Part shown: one piece after another, positions 57,361-64,000 of the stretch
How positions within the stretch are numbered: the first letter of the stretch is position 1
How the letters are laid out: every line of letters begins with the position of its first letter
Source of the DNA: Candidatus Puniceispirillum marinum IMCC1322
Lineage (GTDB): Bacteria; Pseudomonadota; Alphaproteobacteria; Puniceispirillales; Puniceispirillaceae
Direction of reading: 5' to 3'
Length of the DNA stretch: 64,000 nt
Assembly: GCF_000024465.1 (NCBI RefSeq)
Contig: NC_014010.1
Location: 868,001-932,000 of the forward strand
The notes under the pieces: model-generated
Told to the model about the DNA's origin: nothing
Seen by the model: the letters and a program-made list of their open reading frames with translations, nothing else
The model's database searches: none
Translations under genes and position numbers: made by a program

Positions 57361-58551
57361 CTAGTAGGATTTTGGCAGACCCAGCACGCGCTCGGCAATA
57401 TAGGACAGAATCAAATTGGTCGAAATCGGCGCAATCTGGTACAGCCGCGTTTCGCGGAATTTGCGCTCGATGTCATATTCCTCGGCAAAGGCAAAGCCGC
57501 CATGCGTCTGCATACAGGCCTCGGCTGCTTCCCAAGACGCATCAGCCGCCAGCAATTTCGCCATATTCGCATCTGCCCCGGGATCCTCGCCAGCGTCATA
57601 ACAGGCAGCGGCGCGATAGACGATGGCCTCGGCCGCGATCATATGCGCATAGGCTTTGGCAAGCGGAAACTGGACGCCCTGATTCTTGCCGATCGGCTGG
57701 CCAAAGACCGAACGTTCACTGGCATAGGCGCTGGCCTTGTCGATGAACCATTTGGCATCGCCAATACATTCAGCCGCGATCAAGATGCGCTCGGCATTCA
57801 TGCCTGAGAGAATATAGCGAAAGCCCTTGCCTTCGTCGCCAATCAGCGCGTCTGCCGGAATTGACACATTGTCAAAAAACACCTCGGTGGTGGCGTGATT
57901 GATCATCGTGCGGATCGGCCGGATCGTGACCCCCTTATCCAGCAGGCTGTTCAAATCGAGCAGAAAAACCGAGAGGCCATCGGTGCGTTTGGTCACCGCA
58001 TCGCGCGGCGTGGTGCGGGCCAGCAACAGCATCAAATCGGAATGTTCAGCGCGTGAGGTCCAGATTTTCTGGCCATTGATAATATAGCGATCACCTTCAC
58101 GGCGGGCGGTGGTTTGCAAAGCCAGCGTATCGGTGCCCGACGTCGGCTCGGTAACGCCAAAGGCCTGTAGCCGCAAAGAACCATCGGCAATGCGTGGCAG
58201 ATAGGCACGTTTCTGCGCATCGCTACCATGGCGTAATACTGTTCCCATCGTATAGATCTGCGCATGACAGGCCGCCGCATTGGCACCCTGTTTGTGGATT
58301 TCTTCAAGAATAACCGCCGCCGCCGTTAGATCAAGTCCCGAACCACCATAGGCTTCGGGGATCAGACATCCCAGATATCCCGCCTTGGTCAAGGCCGCGA
58401 CAAACGCCTCGGGATAGGCCCGGTCAGCATCAAGCGCGCGCCAGTAGCTACCCGGAAAGTCTGCGCATATCTTGGCAATGCCAGCGCGTATATCGGCATA
58501 AAGCCCCGCATTCAATCCAGCTGGCCTATTGGCATTTTGTGTGGGCGTCAT
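57361..58551 (-). CDS. Acyl-CoA dehydrogenase
   Basis: The protein has 396 residues from the ATG at 58551, preferred because AGAGGA lies nine bases upstream. It has the ACAD fold: LGCLIPEAYGGSGLDLTAAA, LQAFGVTEPTSGTDTLALQT (FAD-binding), NGQKIWTSRAEHSDLMLLLA, and QTHGGFAFAEEYDIERKFRE. In that last stretch the usual catalytic Glu region is present (GGFAFAEEYDIER). The enzyme makes an enoyl-CoA with electron transfer flavoprotein. It is 44 bp upstream of the MaoC-like gene in the same direction. Substrate is not clear from sequence; short dicarboxylyl-CoA is possible. Confidence 0.92.
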   Translation of the reverse strand: MTPTQNANRPAGLNAGLYADIRAGIAKICADFPGSYWRALDADRAYPEAFVAALTKAGYLGCLIPEAYGGSGLDLTAAAVILEEIHKQGANAAACHAQIYTMGTVLRHGSDAQKRAYLPRIADGSLRLQAFGVTEPTSGTDTLALQTTARREGDRYIINGQKIWTSRAEHSDLMLLLARTTPRDAVTKRTDGLSVFLLDLNSLLDKGVTIRPIRTMINHATTEVFFDNVSIPADALIGDEGKGFRYILSGMNAERILIAAECIGDAKWFIDKASAYASERSVFGQPIGKNQGVQFPLAKAYAHMIAAEAIVYRAAACYDAGEDPGADANMAKLLAADASWEAAEACMQTHGGFAFAEEYDIERKFRETRLYQIAPISTNLILSYIAERVLGLPKSY

Positions 58552-58732
58552 TGGCTTCATTCCTCTAACAATAGACTGCACCCGTCGTGACAATCTCAGT
58601 CATAGCATATTTTGTCAGCGACGGCATCTAGTTCGCGGTGACGGGTTGTCAAAGCGCGTGATACAGGGCATATCTCTGGAATATTCTAGTCACTGCAACA
58701 TTCTAGCCCCACCAACCCGAAATCGAGATATT

Positions 58733-60361
58733 ATGCCCAACCCCTTTTTCCATGGCATCGCCAAAATGATCGGCATGCCATCGTCGCCTGCATCCGACAG
58801 CAATACAGCCAAGACAGCTATCACCCCGATGCAGGCCAAGACCGAAATATTATCGGGTCTGACCGTCGCTCTGGCGCTGGTTCCCGAAGCGATCGCCTTT
58901 GCCTTTGTTGCTGGCGTGGCACCGCTTGTAGGGCTATATGCGGCCTTTATCGTCGGTTTGATCACCGCCGTATTTGGTGGCCGCCCGGGGATGATTTCAG
59001 GTGCGACTGGCGCGCTGGCCGTGGTGATGGTCGCATTGGTCATGGATCATGGGGCGGAATATCTGTTTGCTACGGTCGTGCTGATGGGCATTTTGCAGTT
59101 GCTGGCAGGTGTTTTCCGGCTGGGTAAATTCATCCGTATGGTGCCGCATCCGGTAATGCTGGGCTTTGTCAACGGGCTGGCGATTGTGATCGGGCTGGCG
59201 CAGCTGCAACAATTCCAGATCGTCAATGCCGATGGTACATCAAGCTGGATGGCTGGACCCATGCTCTATATGACGCTGGCGCTGGTAGCGGTGACCATGG
59301 TGATGATCTGGGTCACACCGAAGATTACAAAAGCCATTCCAGCACCGCTGGTAGCGATTGCATCGGTCACATTGATCGTGATTGTTGGCGATCTGAATGT
59401 GTTTCGGGTTGGCGATATGGCCAGCGTCGCAGGCGGCTTGCCACAATTTGCCTTGCCAGATGTGCCGATGAATATGGAGACGCTGAAGATTATTTTCCCC
59501 TATGCCTTTATTCTGGCGGCGATTGGCCTGATTGAAAGTCTGCTGACGCTGAATCTGGTTGGTGATCTGACTAATCAGCGTGGTGGGGCATCGCGCGAAT
59601 GCGTCGCCCAGGGCGCGGCCAATTTTGTTACCGGTTTTTTTGGTGGCATGGGCGGTTGTGCGATGATCGGCCAGTCAATGATCAATGTGAAATCAGGCGG
59701 GCGGACGCGTCTGGCTGGCATTGCCGCCGCGCTGTTCCTGCTTGCCTTTATTCTGTTTACGTCGGATCTGATTGAAATGATTCCGCTTGCCGCCTTGGTC
59801 GGGGTGATGTTCATGGTGGTAATCGGCACCTTTGCGTGGAATTCACTGATGATAATGCGGCGGGTACCGCGCGCAGATGCCTTTGTTATTATTCTGGTGA
59901 CAGCGGTGACTGTGTATAAGGATCTGGCGATCGCGGTGATTGTCGGGGTTATCATTTCGGCGCTGGTCTATGCGTGGAATGCGGCCAAGCGGATTCAGGC
60001 CTCGACACGCCCTTCGGTGCGTGAAACAGGCGCGCTGGTCTATGATATCAGGGGCCCGCTTTTCTTTGGTTCAACCGCCAGTTTCATCGAATTGTTCGAT
60101 ATTGCTAATGACCCGAAGCTGGTGATCCTCGATTTTGCCGAGTCCCGCATTGTCGATCAATCAGGCTTGCAGGCAATTGAAGATATTGCCGGTAAATATG
60201 CCGCCGCCAATAAGCAGATCATGCTACGGCATCTGTCGCGTGACTGTCATAAGTTGCTGTCACGCGCGGGGCAGATCATTATCGATAGTGATGATGATCC
60301 GGACTATGGTGTTGCGGTCGATTATTCGGTTAAGATCGGTGCTATGGGCGGCGGGCATTAA
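58733..60361 (+). CDS. SulP-family anion transporter with STAS domain
   Basis: The protein has 542 residues from the ATG at 58733; an upstream in-frame start would overlap the divergent dehydrogenase gene. The SulP signature is present: ILSGLTVALALVPEAIAFAF, VAGVAPLVGLYAAFIVGLIT, GGRPGMISGATGALAVVMVA. About 10-12 membrane helices precede a C-terminal STAS domain (from about residue 445; LVYDIRGPLFFGSTASFIEL, VILDFAESRIVDQSGLQAIE). Members move sulfate, bicarbonate or other anions. The transported ion cannot be told from sequence. The gap to the dehydrogenase is 181 bp. Confidence 0.92.
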   Translation: MPNPFFHGIAKMIGMPSSPASDSNTAKTAITPMQAKTEILSGLTVALALVPEAIAFAFVAGVAPLVGLYAAFIVGLITAVFGGRPGMISGATGALAVVMVALVMDHGAEYLFATVVLMGILQLLAGVFRLGKFIRMVPHPVMLGFVNGLAIVIGLAQLQQFQIVNADGTSSWMAGPMLYMTLALVAVTMVMIWVTPKITKAIPAPLVAIASVTLIVIVGDLNVFRVGDMASVAGGLPQFALPDVPMNMETLKIIFPYAFILAAIGLIESLLTLNLVGDLTNQRGGASRECVAQGAANFVTGFFGGMGGCAMIGQSMINVKSGGRTRLAGIAAALFLLAFILFTSDLIEMIPLAALVGVMFMVVIGTFAWNSLMIMRRVPRADAFVIILVTAVTVYKDLAIAVIVGVIISALVYAWNAAKRIQASTRPSVRETGALVYDIRGPLFFGSTASFIELFDIANDPKLVILDFAESRIVDQSGLQAIEDIAGKYAAANKQIMLRHLSRDCHKLLSRAGQIIIDSDDDPDYGVAVDYSVKIGAMGGGH

Positions 60362-60497
60362 GCTGAGTCAGGTTGATTGCCCATCATAGTCACCTTTAAA
60401 GTGTCTTTGGGAGGATAGGCATATCGACAACGCATTCTGGAATCAGCTGGATATAGGCGCGCTGACGCCTTCTGACAGGCATGCCAAAACTGGTCAT

Positions 60498-60968
60498 TTG
60501 GGTGCCATTTTGCTGGCGTCCTGTCCGGGGTTGCGGGGGCATGGCATCGCCAATGATGATGATATTAAAACCGATATTGAAACACTGGCGGCGGCAGGTG
60601 CGGGCGTTATTCTGACATTGCTGGAAGCGGGTGACCGCGTGCGGCTGGGGGTGACAGCGCTTGACGAGATTATTGCCAAGGCCGGACTTGAAGGAGCCAG
60701 CTTTCCGATCCGCGATCATGACATTCCGCATAGTGACCAGAGCGCAGCACTTGGCCAGTTGCTTGATGATCTGGAAGCGCGTATCCGCACCGGCCAGAAC
60801 ATAGCGATTCATTGTCAGGCCGGACTGGGTCGCACCGGCATGATGGCAGCTATTTTGCTGGGGCGTTTTGGCATTGATACGGCGGCGGCGATCACGGCGA
60901 TCAGGCAGGTGCGACCGGGCAGTATCGAAACAGAAGCACAGGAAGATTTTGTCAGGGGATGGGGTTAG
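60498..60968 (+). CDS. Dual-specificity phosphatase-like protein
   Basis: The protein has 156 residues from a TTG, but the true start is unclear. The frame is open back to a stop at 60387-60389 without ATG or GTG, while GGGAGG at 60409-60414 sits 8 bp before an in-frame ATC (60423). The catalytic loop HCQAGLGRTG is a full CX5R signature, and the general acid lies in IRDHDIPHSD. Substrates could be phosphoproteins or nucleotides. It follows SulP by 137 bp and is convergent with the acetyltransferase gene. Confidence 0.85.
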   Translation: MGAILLASCPGLRGHGIANDDDIKTDIETLAAAGAGVILTLLEAGDRVRLGVTALDEIIAKAGLEGASFPIRDHDIPHSDQSAALGQLLDDLEARIRTGQNIAIHCQAGLGRTGMMAAILLGRFGIDTAAAITAIRQVRPGSIETEAQEDFVRGWG

Positions 60969-60985
60969 ACCTATAACAAGCCTAG

Positions 60986-61732
60986 TTAGTCCAAAGCCGG
61001 ATCGCGCGCCACAAGGATGGGTGCGGTCAGGGTGGATAGGGATTTATACTGGCATCCTTCGGCGTCAAAATTAGTCATATCAAGCCACGTCGTAAACGCC
61101 AGTTTCAGCGCTGGCCATTCGGCGTCAATGGCTGCAAACCATGCGGTATCGCGATTATGCCCTTTGGCAACTAATGCCTGACGGAACACGCCTTCATAGG
61201 AAAAGCCTAGCCGCTGCGCCGCGCGGCGCGAGCGCAGATTACGCGCATTACATTTCCATTCATAACGGCGATAGCCAGCCTCAAACGCCCATTGCATCAT
61301 CATGAACATCGCTTCGGTCGCACCAATGGTCGATTGCAAGGCCGGTGCAAAACAAAGATGCCCAACCTCAATCGATCCGGCAGTTGGATTGATACGCAAA
61401 TAGGATGCAACACCAACAAAACGGCCTGTTGCATTATCCTGAATGGCGAAAAAGAACACATCCTTTGATGCTGTCATGACCCGCACATAATCGCTGTAAT
61501 CGGCCAGCGTTGCAAAGGGACCATAGGGCAAATAGTGCCAGATGGCGCCTTTTTCATCTTCGGCAAAGCTGGCAAAAAGTCCGTCAGCGTGAAGATCGGC
61601 ATCAAGCGGCACAAGCGTAACGTGATCACCTATCAGACCGGTATTTTCAAATCCTGCGTCAAAGGGCGATGGCGGCGGTTGCCAATTAGGTACTTTTGGC
61701 CCCAAGATAGATGTAAGATCAATGTCGGACAT
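60986..61732 (-). CDS. GNAT-family N-acetyltransferase
   Basis: The protein has 248 residues from the ATG at 61732, with GGGGG 4-8 bases upstream. It shows RimJ/RimL-type acetyltransferase features: DHVTLVPLDADLHADGLF, ATGRFVGVASYLRINPTAGS, IEVGHLCFAPALQSTIGATE, and RRYEWKCNARNLRSRRAAQR followed by LGFSYEGVFRQAL. It acetylates a small molecule or protein N-terminus. It is convergent with the phosphatase gene and has no evident operon partner. Confidence 0.9.
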   Translation of the reverse strand: MSDIDLTSILGPKVPNWQPPPSPFDAGFENTGLIGDHVTLVPLDADLHADGLFASFAEDEKGAIWHYLPYGPFATLADYSDYVRVMTASKDVFFFAIQDNATGRFVGVASYLRINPTAGSIEVGHLCFAPALQSTIGATEAMFMMMQWAFEAGYRRYEWKCNARNLRSRRAAQRLGFSYEGVFRQALVAKGHNRDTAWFAAIDAEWPALKLAFTTWLDMTNFDAEGCQYKSLSTLTAPILVARDPALD

Positions 61733-61912
61733 GATGCCCCCTGTTACTCTGGCTAGATGAACCGAAATCATCCTGTTACAGCCATAACACATTTATAGCA
61801 TAAGCAGAATTAACCACTGTGATATACCAGCCAGCCATAGACGTATGGTCTGATGAGTTTCTGTCTGCTGTTATTACCGACAGCTGTTAAATTGCCACGT
61901 TCGAGGCATGAT

Positions 61913-63058
61913 TTATTGTTGTGGCCTGACCATCATAAGATTATTGCTGTTACGTGTTTCAAGACGTTCCAGATTCACAATGGTCGAGAGCATGAGACGA
62001 TCATGACTCCAGTCAGCCGGACTGCGCATCATCACCGCGCTCATCATGGTAAATGTAACCAAAGGCACCAAGATCAGCATATATATCAGGCGCGAGCCAT
62101 GCTTGCGGCCATCATAGCCAGTGAGCGCCAGAATCCGCTGGCGTAACATGCTGTTGCTAATCGCCGGACGCAAGGCATCGATATCAACAAAAGCGACTGA
62201 CATGCGCATTGTTGACACCGGATTACCCACCATCATTGAACGACGACCCGCGCGCAACAAACATTCGCAATAAGCACGAATATCATAGCGCCGACGCGTG
62301 ATAAGGGACTGGTCACAAGCCATTTCCCGGAGCCGCCCTACATTTTTTCTGAGCAGATAAAAGGCCGGATTCCAGAAGAATAACGGTTGTAAAAAGGCCA
62401 GTGCCATATCCCATTCAACATCACGCTGGCGGAAATGCTGAAGCTCGTGGCTGATCGCCATTCTGACATCAGCCATATCTTCAAGCATGACCTCAGGCAA
62501 CACAATATAACGCCGCCGCAGACCGCGTGTTGAAAACGGCACCAGAACCGTATCACTAATCAGAAAGGTGACCGAGCCTATGGTACGTAGCGGATGACAT
62601 GCCTGCAACACCCGGCGCAATGCCAGCAGATTGATAATGGCTTTGAGCAGAAAACCGACTGTGCCAGCAGTGATAAGCATGGCAAGAGTCACCATGAAGG
62701 TACCCGATTGACCAACAAAATCACGGACAAAATGGCTAGGCGCATCAATCAGCAACTGCATTGTCGATGGTTTGATTTCATAATCACCGTCAAGATAATG
62801 CGCAACGATGAGATCAAAGACATTCAACGAATATTGGGAAATGATACCATCAGCAAGATAGATCACCACAGGACATAAAGCCCCTGCCAGCATGACGCCA
62901 TTGAGTAAGCGCAATTGCGCATCATAAGCCCCCGCAAGCCCGGTTCTGGACAAGATACGCACGGCAAGCCACCATAAGGCAAAAATCACAAATAGTAGCA
63001 AATTTGCATCAATATAGGCGTTCACCACCAGTTCATTTAACAACAGATCATTTAGCAT
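61913..63058 (-). CDS. BlaR1/MecR1-type M56 membrane metallopeptidase
   Basis: The protein has 381 residues from the ATG at 63058, inside the end of the blaI-like gene. Several membrane helices are visible (LLLFVIFALWWLAVRIL, VMLAGALCPVVIYLADGII, FMVTLAMLITAGTVGFLLKA). The M56 zinc motif is ISHELQHFRQRDVEWD, with the third ligand region REMACDQSLI. No C-terminal penicillin-binding sensor domain follows; after the peptidase part there is one more helix near the end. It probably cleaves its coupled repressor in response to an unknown signal. Confidence 0.85.
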   Translation of the reverse strand: MLNDLLLNELVVNAYIDANLLLFVIFALWWLAVRILSRTGLAGAYDAQLRLLNGVMLAGALCPVVIYLADGIISQYSLNVFDLIVAHYLDGDYEIKPSTMQLLIDAPSHFVRDFVGQSGTFMVTLAMLITAGTVGFLLKAIINLLALRRVLQACHPLRTIGSVTFLISDTVLVPFSTRGLRRRYIVLPEVMLEDMADVRMAISHELQHFRQRDVEWDMALAFLQPLFFWNPAFYLLRKNVGRLREMACDQSLITRRRYDIRAYCECLLRAGRRSMMVGNPVSTMRMSVAFVDIDALRPAISNSMLRQRILALTGYDGRKHGSRLIYMLILVPLVTFTMMSAVMMRSPADWSHDRLMLSTIVNLERLETRNSNNLMMVRPQQ

Positions 63059-63446
63059 TTTTTTCAAGCCTCCGATCCAACAGTTCACGCATTTCAGAAA
63101 GCATGTCTTCGGTCAGGTTCTCATCATCGACAAGACGCGCCACCATAGCTGATGGTGTATTGTCAAAAAGCTTTTGCGACACATTCATTAAATAGGTTGA
63201 TTGATAGTCCTCTTTTTCAATAAGCGGTTTATAGATGAAAGACTTTTCCGAGCGTTCACTCACTAAAAAATTCTTTTGTTCAAGGATACGCAAAATCGTT
63301 GATGCCGAAGTATAGGCAAGATCACGGTCAGCATCCAGCTGTGCCATAACCTGGCGTACAGTACCCCCATTGATCTGCCAAACAGCACTCATAAATTCCA
63401 ACTCGACTTCGGTTAAAATCATGCTGTTTTTCTTCTGCCGCATCAA
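63048..63446 (-). CDS. BlaI/MecI-type transcriptional repressor
   Basis: The protein has 132 residues. The N-terminal winged helix is typical: LTEVELEFMSAVWQINGGTV then RQVMAQLDADRDLAYTSAST, ILRILEQKNFLVSERSEKSF, ending IYKPLIEKEDY. A dimerisation helix follows (LVDDENLTEDMLSEMRELLD). It represses its own operon until cut by the coupled M56 peptidase. The stop overlaps the peptidase start by 11 bp. No beta-lactamase gene is in view. Confidence 0.9.
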   Translation of the reverse strand: MMRQKKNSMILTEVELEFMSAVWQINGGTVRQVMAQLDADRDLAYTSASTILRILEQKNFLVSERSEKSFIYKPLIEKEDYQSTYLMNVSQKLFDNTPSAMVARLVDDENLTEDMLSEMRELLDRRLEKNAK

Positions 63447-63518
63447 ACATTCCTCATATACCCATTAACATATTCGCTTAGTAAACACGAAAAATCCGGC
63501 TTTGCAAAGCCTTGGGCA

Positions 63519-64000
63519 TCAGGCCAATTTGCCAAGCCATGCTGCCGTATCAAGCATCCGGTTTGAAAAACCCCATTCATTGTCATACCACGTCAGGATA
63601 CGAACAAAATTGCCATCCATCACCCGGGTCTGTTCACCGGCAAAGATCGATGAATGCGGGTCATGGTTCATGTCCATCGAGACAACCTTATCCATGGTGA
63701 AATCAAGCACATTTGCCATAGCGCCTTTTGCCGCCGCCGCAATGGCATCATTGATTTCTTCACTGGTGGTATCGCGGCCAGCCTCGAAGGTCAGATCGAC
63801 AACCGATACATTCGGTGTTGGCACGCGCACGGCAACACCATCAAGCTTGCCCGACAATTCAGGCAGAACCAGACCAACCGCCTTGGCCGCCCCGGTTGAG
63901 GTCGGGATCATATTGACCGCCGCCGCCCGCGCCCGATAAAGATCATTATGGAACGCATCCAAGGTCGGCTGGTCGCCCGTATAGCTGTGAATTGTGGTCA
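63519..64000 (-). CDS. gap: Glyceraldehyde-3-phosphate dehydrogenase, type I (partial, N-terminus off window)
   Basis: Only the C-terminal 160 residues are present; the frame runs to base 64000 without a start. The visible part begins with [14 protein letters not shown]-type sequence ([20 protein letters not shown]) and continues [40 protein letters not shown], and [20 protein letters not shown], ending [20 protein letters not shown]. These are standard GAPDH substrate- and NAD-contact stretches. The catalytic Cys lies outside the window. It makes 1,3-bisphosphoglycerate in glycolysis/gluconeogenesis. Confidence 0.95.
   Translation of the reverse strand, partial: TTIHSYTGDQPTLDAFHNDLYRARAAAVNMIPTSTGAAKAVGLVLPELSGKLDGVAVRVPTPNVSVVDLTFEAGRDTTSEEINDAIAAAAKGAMANVLDFTMDKVVSMDMNHDPHSSIFAGEQTRVMDGNFVRILTWYDNEWGFSNRMLDTAAWLGKLA

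Noticed and set aside
58529-58732. Longer N-terminus for the SulP transporter
   Set aside because: It overlaps the divergent dehydrogenase start and is not SulP-like; the ATG at 58733 gives a normal protein.
59700-60361. Terminator after the SulP gene
   Set aside because: GGGC/GCCC pairing around the stop is short with a long loop and no T-run.
1-64000. tRNA or rRNA genes
   Set aside because: No tRNA-like cloverleaf with TTCRA arm or conserved rRNA stretch was seen, though short RNAs cannot be excluded by eye.

Overview
The window is almost certainly from a motile Gram-negative alphaproteobacterium. About 50 kb (1-49934) is one large flagellar locus. The remainder carries small secreted proteins, a blue-light sensor protein, acyl-CoA metabolism genes, two transporters and the edge of a glyceraldehyde-3-phosphate dehydrogenase gene. 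L- and P-ring genes (flgH, flgI) and outer-membrane ring genes (flgP, flgT) show a two-membrane cell. The mix of alphaproteobacterial-style central metabolism with a Vibrio/Pseudomonas-style polar flagellar hierarchy (sigma-54 activators, FlhF, FlhG, FliA, FlgM, FlgP, FlgT) suggests a marine lineage such as SAR116. That placement is inference from gene content only.

Region 1 (1-12122, minus strand) reads sigma-54 activator, fliE, fliF, fliG, fliH, fliI, fliJ, fliK, fliL, fliM, fliN and a cut-off fliO. It encodes the MS-ring, C-ring, export ATPase complex and hook-length control. Region 2 (12342-14580) has a second, divergent sigma-54 activator, fliS, a FliT-like chaperone and a small orphan protein. 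A ClC channel/transporter follows. Region 3 (16513-22263, plus strand) has a large fliD, an unknown gene on the opposite strand and a large flagellin, closed by a strong hairpin terminator. Region 4 (22343-37663, minus strand) is a complete, ordered flgB-flgL series in which FlgE (1575 aa) and FlgK (1402 aa) are far longer than usual. Region 5 (37808-43441) has two unknown plus-strand genes and a minus-strand operon: flgP, flgT, a LysM/FimV-like gene, flgA, flgM, a FlgN-like gene and a DUF2802-like gene. Region 6 (43637-49934) has flhA, flhF, flhG and fliA, then an unknown gene and an orphan rod/hook-family gene.

At least nine sites with the GG-N10-GC spacing of sigma-54 promoters lie upstream of flagellar transcription units (fliO, the FlrC-type activator, fliD, flgG, flgF, flgB, the 37808 gene, flgP, flhA). 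A tenth candidate lies before the 50131 gene. Together with the two activators and FliA/FlgM they imply a hierarchy from activator to sigma-54 genes to late FliA-dependent genes.

Region 7 (50131-51731) is a run of four small genes. The first resembles the nitrile-hydratase-like leader family and the last is a small secreted four-cysteine protein. Region 8 (51735-64000) has malonyl-CoA decarboxylase, an RRF-like/BLUF fusion protein, and a CaiB/CitE-like/MaoC-like/acyl-CoA dehydrogenase cluster that fits C5-dicarboxylyl-CoA breakdown. It continues with a SulP transporter, a dual-specificity phosphatase, a GNAT acetyltransferase, a BlaR1/BlaI-like pair and the 3' part of gap.

The two most unusual items are the BLUF protein, whose N-terminal half resembles ribosome recycling factor, and a repeated module of about 80-90 residues shared by FlgE, FlgK and FliD.
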